From IMG/VR virus record IMGVR_UViG_3300035703_000012, positions 104,797-168,796 of that record: a DNA stretch of 64,000 nt; one strand, written 5' to 3'. The notes beneath the pieces are model-generated. The model was given only the letters and a program-made list of their open reading frames with translations. It had not been told where the DNA came from and searched no databases. Positions 34,142 through 42,269 of the stretch are shown here, piece after piece. This DNA comes from a virus. Made by a program: the position numbers and the translations under genes. The first letter of the stretch is position 1. The number at the start of each line of letters is the position of its first letter.

Positions 34142-35416
34142 ATGTCCAAGATCGAACTCATCAAGCAGGCCGTGGCCATGCCCGACCTGCTGCACTGCCG
34201 GGAAGGCAGCTACGTGCCCTGCCCCGACGTGCGCTGCCCCTCGCGCGGCAAGGGCGACCGCAAGACCCGCATCCACCGCGACGGCTGGCACTGCTTCCGC
34301 TGCGCGGCGACGGGCAACGTCTTCGACTGGTTGATGCTGACGCGCGGCTACACCTTCAAGGAGGCCCTGCACGAACTCGCCATGAAGGCCGGCATCGAGC
34401 TGACGGCCAACAAGGAGCGCAGCCAGGCCCTCAAGCAGGTGGTGCTGGCTGCCAACCGTTACCTGATGGCGCGCAAGGACCAGCTGCGCTACATGCACGA
34501 GGCCCGGGGACTCTCCTGGGGCGTGATCCTGCGCCAGCAGCTGGGCTACCTCGACGCCGACGGCGAGGTGCTGGCGGCTTCAGGCGTGGATGCGGCCACC
34601 TTGCTCGCGCTGGGGTTGCTCGCGCCGTCGCGCTACGACGCTTCGGGCTACCGCTCCGTGATGGCCGAGCGCTACCTCGTGCCCGTGCGCAACAAGCGCG
34701 GGGAGGTGGTGCAGCTCAAGGGCCGGCTCGACCCGTCGGCGCACCCGGGTTCGCAGGTTCCCAAGAGCTTGTGCTTGGCCAAGCAGCCGGAAGCTGCTCC
34801 CAAGGACTGGGGTGCGGTCTCGGCGTGGGACTACCTGTGCCTCGAAGAGCACCTCTACCAGGCCGAGAAGGCGGGTTTCGTGGTGCTGTGCGAGGGCGAG
34901 CTCGACGCGCTGACGGTGCACGACTGGGGCCTGCCGGCCGTGGGTCTGCCCGGGAACGAGGGACTCGAGGGGCACCTCTACAAGTTCAAGAACGTGCGCT
35001 GCATCTACGACGCGCGCGACAACGACGAGGCCACCGAGGCCAAGCTCAAGGCGCAGCTCTACAGCATGCAGATTGCCTTGCCGCACGCCGTCATCAAGCG
35101 GGTGCAGATTCCACACCTGGAGGGCCGCGAGAAGGTCGACGTCAACGACCTGAAGGTGCGCTTCGGCTACGACAAGGCCGACTTCCAGCAGCTGCTCGAC
35201 ACGGCGGTGGACGCCACCGAGCTCATCATCAGCTGGCTCTCGCCCGACTACGGGGCTGACAAGCAGGCACTGGCGCAGAAGCTCTTTGCCGTGGTGCCAC
35301 CCGAGCGCAAGCAGGGGGTGCTGCAGAAGCTGGCGGATGCGACGGCGCTGCCGATCGACATGCTGGCCTTCGGGCTCGACCCCAAGCTGCTGCAGGAGCG
35401 GCCCCGTGCGGTATAG
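34142..35416 (+). CDS. DnaG-type DNA primase
   Basis: This is a 424-residue protein. The N-terminal zinc domain has Cys27, Cys32, Cys51 and Cys54, with a basic HRDGWHCFRC. The TOPRIM domain has VVLCEGELDALT near 246 with the catalytic Glu, and YDARDND supplies the Asp pair. A shorter C-terminal helical region would bind a helicase or polymerase. It makes RNA primers for lagging-strand synthesis. GGAGG precedes the ATG. No DnaB-like partner is encoded nearby. It overlaps the RNase HII gene by 11 bases, which would remove the primers it makes. Confidence 0.85.
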   Translation: MSKIELIKQAVAMPDLLHCREGSYVPCPDVRCPSRGKGDRKTRIHRDGWHCFRCAATGNVFDWLMLTRGYTFKEALHELAMKAGIELTANKERSQALKQVVLAANRYLMARKDQLRYMHEARGLSWGVILRQQLGYLDADGEVLAASGVDAATLLALGLLAPSRYDASGYRSVMAERYLVPVRNKRGEVVQLKGRLDPSAHPGSQVPKSLCLAKQPEAAPKDWGAVSAWDYLCLEEHLYQAEKAGFVVLCEGELDALTVHDWGLPAVGLPGNEGLEGHLYKFKNVRCIYDARDNDEATEAKLKAQLYSMQIALPHAVIKRVQIPHLEGREKVDVNDLKVRFGYDKADFQQLLDTAVDATELIISWLSPDYGADKQALAQKLFAVVPPERKQGVLQKLADATALPIDMLAFGLDPKLLQERPRAV

Positions 35417-36092
35417 CGCGGGCCTCGACGACGCGGGCCGGGGCAGCCTGGCAGGGCCGCTGGTGATCTGCACGCTGTGGCACCCGAACCCGGACTACGT
35501 GCGGGCCATCGGGGCGACGGACTCCAAGGACACCACCGTGGCCGAGCGGGCGCTCTTCGTGCGCAAGCTCAAGCATGACGGCAGGGCGTTGCTGGGGTTC
35601 GCCGCGGCGGAGGCCGCGATGATCAACGTGGTGGGCACGCTCAACACAGAGCACCAGGTCACGCGCTCGGCCATCGACCAGCTGCTGCATTTGCTGGGCG
35701 TCGAGCCCGGCGGGCTGCACGTGCGCATCGACGGCAGCACGCGCGTGAAGGCGCTCGATCCCGCGCTCAGCGTCGAGTACCTGCCGCAGGGCGATCGCTA
35801 TGATCCGCTCATCGCGGGGGCCTCGATGGTGGCGCGCGCCTTGCTCGACGCCTTGATGGCCAAGCTGGACGCCCAGCACCCTGGCTGGGGCCTGGCGCGG
35901 CACCAGGGTTACTACGCCCCCGACCACATCGAACGCCTGATCGAACACGGCCCGCAGCCCTTTCACCGGCTGCGGGCCGCCAAGACGGCCGTGCTGAACC
36001 ACGTGCTCAAGCACAAGCTTCCCCCACCCGCCTGGCTGACGCAGCCGGCCTGCGCCCTTGGAGGCCTGAATGACCTTACTGTTGGATCCTGA
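35406..36092 (+). CDS. rnhB: Ribonuclease HII
   Basis: This 228-residue enzyme cleaves RNA in RNA-DNA hybrids. The hallmark GLDDAGRGSLAGPLV differs from the usual DEAGRG by Asp for Glu at the second acidic position. TDSKDTT, the Asp of RIDGST, and the Asp of SMVARALLDAL complete the active site. The GTG start follows AGGAG. It likely removes primers laid down by the primase that precedes it. The C-terminal 25 residues overlap the helicase gene. Confidence 0.82.
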   Translation: MRYSAGLDDAGRGSLAGPLVICTLWHPNPDYVRAIGATDSKDTTVAERALFVRKLKHDGRALLGFAAAEAAMINVVGTLNTEHQVTRSAIDQLLHLLGVEPGGLHVRIDGSTRVKALDPALSVEYLPQGDRYDPLIAGASMVARALLDALMAKLDAQHPGWGLARHQGYYAPDHIERLIEHGPQPFHRLRAAKTAVLNHVLKHKLPPPAWLTQPACALGGLNDLTVGS

Positions 36093-38022
36093 ACAGCGCG
36101 CGGCGGCCGAGGCGCCCGCCAGCGGCATCACCCTGGTGCAGGCCCGGGCCGGCTCGGGCAAGACCCGCACCATCCGGGCCCGCGTGCCCTACCTGCTGCG
36201 GCTGCGCGACAGCCAGCACCTGCCGAACTCGCGCATCCTGGTGATGGCCTACAACCGCCGCATCGCGGGCGAAATCACGGAGCTTTTCGACCAGGAGCTG
36301 ATCCCCTCCGACCGCCGGCGCGTGGAGGTGCGCACCTTCCATGGCATGGCGACCTCGATGCTCTACAAGTTCAAGCGCCACACGCCCATCCAGGCCGGGC
36401 GCTTCGACATCCCCAAGACGCACGAGCTCATCCAGGCCCTGACAGACTGGGCGCAGCGGCTCGACCCCCACTTCACGGGCGCGCAAGTCTCGGCCTGCTT
36501 GGGCCTCGCGGCCTGGGCCAGCGGCCGCGGGCTGTCGCTCGAGGAGGCCTTCGGCGCCCAGGGGGCCCTCGCGCAGGCCGCGGGAATGCCCTTCACAGAG
36601 GTGGAGCGCTGGGTCGAGCGGTTCTGGCAGCAGCGGCTCGCTGCGGGCCAGCTGACGCACGACGACACGCTGCCGCTCGCGAACGCGATGCCGGCGGCCT
36701 GCTTTCAGCAGCTCGGCTTCATGGACGTGCTGGCCGACGAGCTGCAGGACCTCAACTTCCAGCAACGCCAGCTGGTCATGAACTTCATGCGCTTCGCCGA
36801 GAGCTTCACGGGCCTAGGCGACCCCGCGCAGTCCATCAACGGCTTCATGGGCGCGGACCCCCGCGTGTTCGAGCAGCTGAAAGAAATCTTCGCAAATCGC
36901 GAATGCCGGGAGTACTACCTCACGACGAGCTACCGCTGCGCCGACCCCATCGTGCAGCTGGCCAACCGCGTGCTGCAGCACGACCTCAAGCAGGGCGTGC
37001 TGATGAAGGGCATCGGGCAGGCTGGTCCGGGCGTGACGGTGACGACGCAGGGGGCGGCCGGGCTCGTGGAGTTCTTGCAGCAGCGTCAGCTTTCCGGCGA
37101 GCGCTGGAAAGACATGGCCGTGCTCTTTCGCACGCGCAAGCAGGCTTTCGAGCTCGAGACGACGCTCGCGGCTTCGGGCATTCCCTACGCGCTCGCGAAC
37201 GCGAGCTTCTTCGAGCAGCGCGAGATCCAGGACCTGCTGGCGTACGTGCAGTGCCTGTACCACCCCCGGCCGAGCTACGCGGCCTGGCGGCGGGTGATCA
37301 CGCACTGCGAGGGGCTGGGGGCCTACACGGCCGAGAACGCCTGGGAGGTGTGCCAGGGGCAGCCCTTCGCGCAGCCCTTCACGCCGCCTTCCGTGCGCGG
37401 CCACGCCAAGCGCTCCGAGGCCTGGACCCGGCTGCAAGGTGTGATTGCGCAGTGCCAGCAGCAGCGGGGGCACACCGCCTCGCTGTTGCAAACGCTCAAG
37501 CAGGTGTTGATGCCGCGCTGGGTGGCCTTCGTGCAGGGCGACAGCGAGCGGGTGGCCGAGAGCGTCGAGACGGTCAACGCCTTCATCACGTGGGTGACGG
37601 CGCTGGGCACGGCGCAGCAGAAGGCGGACTGCGGCTGGGCCGTGCTGGAGGCCATCGAGGCCTACGAGCAGGGCAACCGGCACAACGACCCGGACGCCGA
37701 CGCCGTGCGGGTGCTGACGGCCCATGCCTCGAAGGGGCTGGAGTTCCAGACGGTGGCGCTGTGGAACGTGGGGCTCGGCACCTTCCCCCTCAACACGCGC
37801 ACGCCGGAGGAGGCCGAGGCCGAGAACCGGCTGCTGTACGTGGCCGTGACGCGGGCCAAGCGGGCATTGGGGCTCATCTGCCTGTCGGAGTCGGCGGGCG
37901 AGGCCACCAGCCTGGTCAAGCACGTGCGGCAGGCCGAGGAGGCTGTGACGCGTCTGATGTTCGACCTCGACGCTTTTTCGGAGGATCGCATGTTGGACTT
38001 TCACGACCGCCTGGCCAGCTGA
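36070..38022 (+). CDS. UvrD/PcrA-like superfamily 1 helicase
   Basis: This is a 650-residue protein. Motif I is ARAGSGKT at 25-32, motif II is ADELQDLN near 222, motif IV-like YRC follows TTSYRCADP, motif V is TAHASKGLEF near 555 and motif VI is VAVTRAKRA near 595. The length is close to UvrD. It unwinds DNA 3' to 5' and could serve in repair, recombination or as the main fork helicase in the absence of a visible DnaB. The ATG has a GGAGG site and overlaps rnhB. The stop is followed by a promoter for the HU gene. Confidence 0.85.
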   Translation: MTLLLDPEQRAAAEAPASGITLVQARAGSGKTRTIRARVPYLLRLRDSQHLPNSRILVMAYNRRIAGEITELFDQELIPSDRRRVEVRTFHGMATSMLYKFKRHTPIQAGRFDIPKTHELIQALTDWAQRLDPHFTGAQVSACLGLAAWASGRGLSLEEAFGAQGALAQAAGMPFTEVERWVERFWQQRLAAGQLTHDDTLPLANAMPAACFQQLGFMDVLADELQDLNFQQRQLVMNFMRFAESFTGLGDPAQSINGFMGADPRVFEQLKEIFANRECREYYLTTSYRCADPIVQLANRVLQHDLKQGVLMKGIGQAGPGVTVTTQGAAGLVEFLQQRQLSGERWKDMAVLFRTRKQAFELETTLAASGIPYALANASFFEQREIQDLLAYVQCLYHPRPSYAAWRRVITHCEGLGAYTAENAWEVCQGQPFAQPFTPPSVRGHAKRSEAWTRLQGVIAQCQQQRGHTASLLQTLKQVLMPRWVAFVQGDSERVAESVETVNAFITWVTALGTAQQKADCGWAVLEAIEAYEQGNRHNDPDADAVRVLTAHASKGLEFQTVALWNVGLGTFPLNTRTPEEAEAENRLLYVAVTRAKRALGLICLSESAGEATSLVKHVRQAEEAVTRLMFDLDAFSEDRMLDFHDRLAS

Positions 38023-38027
38023 AAACG

Positions 38028-38059
38028 CCCACTTTTTCAAGGGGTTTCTTCGGCACACT
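38028..38059 (+). promoter_or_regulatory. Putative promoter (CCCACTTTTT, 16-base spacer, CACACT)
   Basis: CCCACTTTTT at 38028-38037 is identical to the element at 3011. After 16 bases comes CACACT at 38054-38059. It lies in the 66-base gap before the HU gene. Confidence 0.5.
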
Positions 38060-38088
38060 GGGCCTGTTCCCTGTGCAGGAGAAACCCC

Positions 38089-38367
38089 ATGAACAAGAAA
38101 GAACTCAGCCAGATGGTCAGCGCGGCGATCGAGCGCTCCTCGGGTCGGGCCGTGTCGCAGACGACGATCACCCAGGTGATTGAGGCCCTGATGGCCGTCA
38201 TCCAGGTCAGCTTGCAGAACGACGAGCGCGTGCACGTGCGCGGCTTCGGCACCTTCGCCACCCGCACGCGCAAGTCGCGGCAGGCGCGCAACCCCAAGAC
38301 GGGGGCGCTCATCGAGGTGCCGGCCAAGCGCGTGCCCGTACTGCGCTTCGGCTTCAAGCTGGACTAA
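38089..38367 (+). CDS. HU/IHF-family DNA-bending protein
   Basis: This is a 92-residue protein of HU length. It starts MNKKELSQMVSAAI and carries FGTFATRTRKSRQARNPKTG and IEVPAKRVPVLRFG, the DNA-binding arm and core of HU/IHF. The arm has the proline and basic residues needed to bend DNA. AGGAG precedes the ATG. As a single-gene unit it is probably made in quantity to organise phage or host DNA. Confidence 0.9.
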   Translation: MNKKELSQMVSAAIERSSGRAVSQTTITQVIEALMAVIQVSLQNDERVHVRGFGTFATRTRKSRQARNPKTGALIEVPAKRVPVLRFGFKLD

Positions 38368-38400
38368 TTTTATCAAGTCTTAGGCTTGGCCGAGTAAAGA

Positions 38401-38445
38401 CCGAACTTTTTGCTCGTTTCCTCTTGGAAAAAGCAGGAAGTTCGG
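38401..38445. repeat. Inverted repeat CCGAACTT/AAGTTCGG in an AT-rich gap
   Basis: CCGAACTT at 38401-38408 is repeated in inverted form at 38438-38445 with 29 bases between. It lies in the 176-base gap after the HU gene, between the TAGGCT-like element at about 38380 and the next promoter. It may be an operator or a weak terminator. Confidence 0.4.
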
Positions 38446-38482
38446 TTAAGCTTGTCTGCGAACCGGCAAATTCATAAAAAGT

Positions 38483-38511
38483 CTTTTTCCGCAACTTCTG
38501 AAGTTCACAAT
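38483..38511 (+). promoter_or_regulatory. Putative promoter (CTTTTT, 17-base spacer, CACAAT)
   Basis: CTTTTT at 38483-38488 and CACAAT at 38506-38511 are 17 bases apart. The T-rich -35 is like those at 3011 and 38028. It precedes the 38544 gene. Confidence 0.45.
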
Positions 38512-38543
38512 TCGTCTTGAACAAGAGAAAGGGAAAGCGCGCC

Positions 38544-39146
38544 GTGCCAAACAGGGTTCGCAATCTTCCGGCTCAACCCAGCGTGCTGAAGTGCGAAAAC
38601 ACGATTCGCTTCGTCAGCCTGAAGAACAGAAAACTTCATCGGGCCGAAGTGCTTCAGCACGTCCGTGAAGATGCGGCCGAACCTGTGTGGAAATCCGAGC
38701 TGCTGGCGCGAGCCCTGGAAGATAACTTGCGCTGCTTTGTTCCGCTTTCCACTTACAACATCAAAGAGCTGTGTCAATCTCGACGGCTGTGGCTGGAAGA
38801 CTGGCAAGGCTGGACGCCCTCGCGGCTGGACGAACAAGAAATACGCCAGTCCGGTGTCTGGGTGCCTGCCTCGGCGCTGCCCGATCAGGCCTACCTGCGC
38901 ACGGGCGAGTACCCGCGCCAGGGCCTGCCCGAGATCACCCGCGTACAGGAAGCCGGCTGGCACCTGGCCTGCTACCACTACGGGCTGCGCCAGGCCAGCC
39001 GCTGGTGGGTGGAAGGTCCTGCCGGCTGGCTGACGCTGGACGCCGAGCCTTCGGCGCAGACGGTGGTGCTGCCGGCCGGTGCCGACGACTTCTTGCCGCG
39101 CTGGTTGCGGCGCCAGGCACTTTGTCAGGTGCAGACAGTGGTCTGA
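38544..39146 (+). CDS. Unknown 200-residue protein
   Basis: The GTG at 38544 follows AAAGGG; a TTG at 38517 is possible but lies almost on the promoter. The first 90 residues are basic and only moderately GC-rich. The second half is Trp/Arg-rich with WLEDWQGW and WHLACYHYGL. No family is recognised. It has its own promoter and a terminator downstream. Confidence 0.55.
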   Translation: MPNRVRNLPAQPSVLKCENTIRFVSLKNRKLHRAEVLQHVREDAAEPVWKSELLARALEDNLRCFVPLSTYNIKELCQSRRLWLEDWQGWTPSRLDEQEIRQSGVWVPASALPDQAYLRTGEYPRQGLPEITRVQEAGWHLACYHYGLRQASRWWVEGPAGWLTLDAEPSAQTVVLPAGADDFLPRWLRRQALCQVQTVV

Positions 39147-39174
39147 ACTTTACGCCTTTTGTATGGTGCCAGTC

Positions 39175-39205
39175 CCGGGTTCTGACAGGTTCAGGCCCGG
39201 CTTTT
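39175..39205 (+). terminator. Probable intrinsic terminator
   Basis: CCGGG at 39175-39179 pairs with CCCGG at 39196-39200, and an inner CTGA/TCAG extends the stem with a bulge. CTTTTG follows. It closes the 38544 unit. Confidence 0.6.
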
Positions 39206-39262
39206 GTGTTTGAGACAACACCCTTGAAAATCCTTGAAAAATCTGGAAGAATTGTGAAATAA

Positions 39263-39280
39263 GGCGCGGCTGCACGCGCC
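39263..39280 (+). promoter_or_regulatory. Leader hairpin GGCGCG/CGCGCC before the 39305 gene
   Basis: GGCGCG at 39263-39268 pairs with CGCGCC at 39275-39280 around a six-base loop, just before the AAAGGAG ribosome site. Upstream, CCTTGAAAA occurs twice at about 39221-39240. The gap 39206-39304 is AT-rich and probably holds the promoter, though no clear -35/-10 pair stands out. Confidence 0.4.
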
Positions 39281-39304
39281 AATTTAGGACAAAAGGAGAC
39301 CGCA

Positions 39305-39820
39305 ATGCCTAAAAAGCCGGACGTTGGAGCGGAGCTCTACGAGTTTCTGACCGGCGAGGGGCTTGGCTGGACCGTCGGTGAAGTCGCCAAAAAGTTCCAC
39401 CTGCGCGCCCCGTTGGTGACCCACTACGTGGTGGAGCACTGCGTGGGCCGGGGTCTGCCGCTGCCCGCGTTCAAGCTGGTTGCGGACAAGACGCTGAGCA
39501 AGAAGGTCAAGCGCGGCAGCAAGGAGCGCGACATCCGCATCAGCCAGCTCGGGTTGGAGAAAGCCGACCTCGGCGACGAGCTGCGCTTCAAGCTGCTGTT
39601 CGAGCCACGCCAGCGCATGATCGTGGTGCTGCCGGAGGATTCGGCCATCAGCACCGCAGAGGATCTGCTGGCGGCACTGCAGGGCGAGCCCGTGGTGCCG
39701 GCCCCCAAGGCCGAGTCCGCCGCCAAGCAGACCGAGAAGAAGGCGCCCACGCGCGGCAAGCTCAAGGCGCTGCGCGCGCCGACGGTGAATGTGAAAGAAA
39801 TCGCTGCTTCAAAAGCGTAA
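39305..39820 (+). CDS. Basic protein with possible helix-turn-helix, 171 residues
   Basis: The start MPKKPDVGAELYEFL leads into WTVGEVAKKFHLRAPLVTHYVVEHC, which resembles a helix-turn-helix. A strongly basic stretch follows (KTLSKKVKRGSKERD), then a beta-rich ELRFKLLFEPRQRMIVVLPED, and finally a Lys/Ala-rich tail. This looks DNA-binding, perhaps a regulator or nucleoid protein. No named family. AAAGGAG precedes the ATG. Confidence 0.55.
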   Translation: MPKKPDVGAELYEFLTGEGLGWTVGEVAKKFHLRAPLVTHYVVEHCVGRGLPLPAFKLVADKTLSKKVKRGSKERDIRISQLGLEKADLGDELRFKLLFEPRQRMIVVLPEDSAISTAEDLLAALQGEPVVPAPKAESAAKQTEKKAPTRGKLKALRAPTVNVKEIAASKA

Positions 39821-39854
39821 AAAACACCAAATTTTAAGCGCTCAAGCGTAAAAA
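39813..39854. repeat. Direct repeat AAGCGTAAAAA at the 39858 promoter
   Basis: AAGCGTAAAAA occurs at 39813-39823 and again at 39844-39854, 31 bases apart (about three helical turns). The second copy ends four bases before the -35 box. This arrangement fits two binding sites for one regulator, possibly the basic protein encoded immediately upstream. Confidence 0.5.
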
Positions 39855-39857
39855 TTG

Positions 39858-39886
39858 TTGACTCGCCATGCGGGCCGTGCCACAAT
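39858..39886 (+). promoter_or_regulatory. Sigma70-type promoter
   Basis: TTGACT at 39858-39863, a 17-base spacer and CACAAT at 39881-39886 form a good sigma70 promoter. It drives the 39923 gene and the two nuclease genes behind it. Confidence 0.75.
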
Positions 39887-39922
39887 CGAGGCACGGCCTG
39901 TTGCTTTGCAAAGGAGCCCTGC

Positions 39923-40288
39923 ATGACCTCCAAGGTCCTTCGCTGGTTGAACAGCCAGCCCTTGCCCACCTCGCTGGCAGACGTAGCCGTGCTGGAGCGC
40001 CAGCTCTACGCCAGCGTCGAGGCAAGCCCCGACATGGACCAGCTGCACCACCCTGCCCACGTGCAGCGGCTGTGGGCGACGTTGCGCCTGATCGACGCGC
40101 TGGCGCTGGAGTTCGGCGCCGACGCGCTGGCGGCGGACGCCAAGAGCTTCGAGGGGCTGCAGCGCGTGGTGGCGGGTGAGGTCAGCCCCGCGCTGTTCTG
40201 GCGCCGCTGGTACGACCGTTTGAAAGCCCATCGCCTCGCCTTGTGGGAGAACGCGCTGCGTGCCGAAACCTACGCGCAAGCCGCCTAA
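39923..40288 (+). CDS. Unknown 121-residue helical protein
   Basis: AAAGGAG precedes the ATG. The whole chain is predicted helix, Ala/Leu/Arg-rich, with several Trp residues and no motif I recognise. It overlaps the next gene by 29 bases and is the first gene of the nuclease operon. Confidence 0.6.
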   Translation: MTSKVLRWLNSQPLPTSLADVAVLERQLYASVEASPDMDQLHHPAHVQRLWATLRLIDALALEFGADALAADAKSFEGLQRVVAGEVSPALFWRRWYDRLKAHRLALWENALRAETYAQAA

Positions 40289-40928
40289 AGACGCCTGGCG
40301 GCACTTCTTGCGCCAGGTCGCCAAGCTTGCGAGCGAGTGCGGGGTGGCGCCGGGCGGCTACAAGCTTGCCAAACTGCAGGCCAAGACGGGCAAGCGCTCG
40401 CAGGCCTGGAAAAGCTTCGAGCGCGCCATCGCCGAGCTGGCCCAGGCCCACGGCTTCGCGGCCGAGCGCATTTCGCGCGGGGCCGACCTCGGGGCGTCCG
40501 ACATCGACGTGCGGCTGCCGAAGGTGCCGGAGCTGCGCATCGACTGCAAGTACCGCCAGGACGGCTTCAGCCACCACAGCCTCTTCGAGGGCGCCGAGAA
40601 CCTGTACTGCCAGGAGCCCGGCCAGTGGCTGGCGTTGCCGACCAAGGCCGGCCAGGCCACCGGGAGCCTGGTGACGTTGCGCAGCGAGAAGTTCTTCGAG
40701 CTGCTGGCCCGTGCGTACGCCGAGCGCACGGACGCCGTGCACGGCTGGGCCTGCCCGCGCTGCCAGCACCCCACGCAGCTGCGCACGACCTACGGGGCTT
40801 TCGGGCTGGCCGAGCAGCACTGCGAGCACTGCGCGCTGATCTTCTGGGTGCCGCTCGCGGCCCTTCCCGCCTCTTTGTCCGACACCCCCGACACCTTCGT
40901 TGAAGTGACACTGCCCGAGGCCGTGTAG
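40260..40928 (+). CDS. PD-(D/E)XK-type nuclease, Holliday-junction-resolvase-like
   Basis: This is a 222-residue protein. Residues about 75-100 read GADLGASDIDVRL..ELRIDCKYR, an acidic-then-(D)CK arrangement typical of PD-(D/E)XK nucleases such as archaeal Holliday junction resolvase. The N-terminal 60 residues are a basic helical region. The C-terminal part has CPRC and HCEHC, a likely zinc ribbon. The GTG start lies inside the upstream gene. It may resolve branched phage DNA before packaging. Identification is by motif only. Confidence 0.55.
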   Translation: MPKPTRKPPKDAWRHFLRQVAKLASECGVAPGGYKLAKLQAKTGKRSQAWKSFERAIAELAQAHGFAAERISRGADLGASDIDVRLPKVPELRIDCKYRQDGFSHHSLFEGAENLYCQEPGQWLALPTKAGQATGSLVTLRSEKFFELLARAYAERTDAVHGWACPRCQHPTQLRTTYGAFGLAEQHCEHCALIFWVPLAALPASLSDTPDTFVEVTLPEAV

Positions 40929-40936
40929 GAGTTTCC

Positions 40937-42190
40937 ATGACCACCCCCGCCCTTTCCAAGACCGTCAGCTACTCGGGCCTGACCGTGTACGACGAGTGCT
41001 CGATGCTCTACAAGCTGCAGCGCGTCGACCGGGTGCTGCCGCCGATGGCCGACACCGAGGCCACGCGCATCGGGCAGTTCTGCCACACCTCGCTCGAGGA
41101 CTACTACGGCGACGAGACGGGTGCGCTGGAGAGCCCTTACCAGGCGCTGACCCGACCGGGGGGCATCTGGGACCAGGAGCTCGAGGCGTGCCAGCTCGCC
41201 ATGTTGCGACCGAAGCTGCAGGCCTACGCCCACCACACCACGGCCCTGTACGAGCGGGCCTCGGCCAGCTACAAGGGCAAGGACGCCATCCGCAAGAAGG
41301 ACGGCGGCGTCAGCGCGGCCCCGCACATGACCAAGGCCTGGACGGACTACGCGCGCCAGCACGGCTTGCCGCAGCTCGCCGACCAGATCGACCGCACGGC
41401 CGCCAAGGTGGCGCCGCACCGCTGGGAGGCCGTGAGCCTGGCGCAGGTCTACGCCGAGAGCCTGGGCATCATGTACCCCTACCAGCACCCGGCCGACATC
41501 GACGCCGTGGTGGCGATCGAGTTGCCCATCTCCGAGGTGCAGTTCCACGGCGCCGGCGAGGACAACCAGCCGCTGTACGACGCGCTGGGGCAGCCCGTGC
41601 CCACCAGCCGCGTGCGCGGGCCGCACCCGATGTACGTCGACCCGGACGGCCGCACGCCCGTGCTCAACGTGCTCTACCCCTTCTACCTGCCCGCGCTGGG
41701 GCCGGACGGCAAGCTGATGTCCGACGGCCAGGGCGACTTCGTGCGCCGCGACGACCTGCTCTTCACGGGCTACATCGACCTGGTGGCGCGCAACCCCAAA
41801 GGCGAGCTGCTCATCATCGACCACAAGACCAACGCGGGCGAGGTGCCCTCGCGCCACAAGATCAGCCGGCACGAGCAGATGCTCATCTACGGCTTCATGG
41901 TGACGCTGCTGGGAGGCGAGCAGCCTGCTTACGTGGGCATGAACCACCTGCGCTCCGGCCGGCTGATCCTCGCCGAGTTCTCGATGGCCCGCGCCCAGAT
42001 CGCCATGGAGCGCTTGCTCTCCATCGTGGCGGGCATCGAGAAGAAGGTCTTCGTGCGCCAGAACCCCGACGGCTACCACAGCCGCTGCGTGGTCAAGCCC
42101 TTCCGCGAGGGCGAGCCGCCCCGGCTCTGCGCGGGCCTGCCCCACTGTCACCCGGAGGTGGCCCAGCTCTACGACAAGATGCCCGGCTGA
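40937..42190 (+). CDS. RecB-like PD-(D/E)XK nuclease
   Basis: This is a 417-residue protein. It begins SYSGLTVYDECSMLYKLQ, the usual start of RecB/AddB/Cas4-type nuclease domains, with the active-site His in GQFCHTSLEDYY. FTGYIDLVAR near 276 supplies Asp, and LLIIDHKTN near 294 supplies D-x-K. A Gln/Tyr helix (HEQMLIYGF) follows, as in that family. Residues 90-250 are an insertion. Two C-terminal Cys/His may bind a metal cluster. It could trim DNA ends during recombination. GGAG precedes the ATG. Confidence 0.78.
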   Translation: MTTPALSKTVSYSGLTVYDECSMLYKLQRVDRVLPPMADTEATRIGQFCHTSLEDYYGDETGALESPYQALTRPGGIWDQELEACQLAMLRPKLQAYAHHTTALYERASASYKGKDAIRKKDGGVSAAPHMTKAWTDYARQHGLPQLADQIDRTAAKVAPHRWEAVSLAQVYAESLGIMYPYQHPADIDAVVAIELPISEVQFHGAGEDNQPLYDALGQPVPTSRVRGPHPMYVDPDGRTPVLNVLYPFYLPALGPDGKLMSDGQGDFVRRDDLLFTGYIDLVARNPKGELLIIDHKTNAGEVPSRHKISRHEQMLIYGFMVTLLGGEQPAYVGMNHLRSGRLILAEFSMARAQIAMERLLSIVAGIEKKVFVRQNPDGYHSRCVVKPFREGEPPRLCAGLPHCHPEVAQLYDKMPG

Positions 42191-42198
42191 CGCCGGGC
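42181..42198 (+). repeat. Perfect 7-base-pair hairpin over the nuclease stop codon
   Basis: GCCCGGC at 42181-42187 and GCCGGGC at 42192-42198 flank a four-base loop. There is no T-run, so it may stabilise the mRNA end rather than terminate. The rest of the 79-base gap carries a TTTATC element near 42227 and a GGAGGAG ribosome site. Confidence 0.45.
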
Positions 42199-42269
42199 AC
42201 GCCCTTCCTGGTTCGCTCCTGCCTGGCTTTATCGTCGCTCGCGACATCACCCGCCAAGGAGGAGCCTGG

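Noticed and set aside
25251-38022. A DnaB-type replicative helicase among the helicases
   Set aside because: The three helicases here fit SNF2-like, UvsW-like and UvrD-like patterns; none has the RecA-type DnaB layout.
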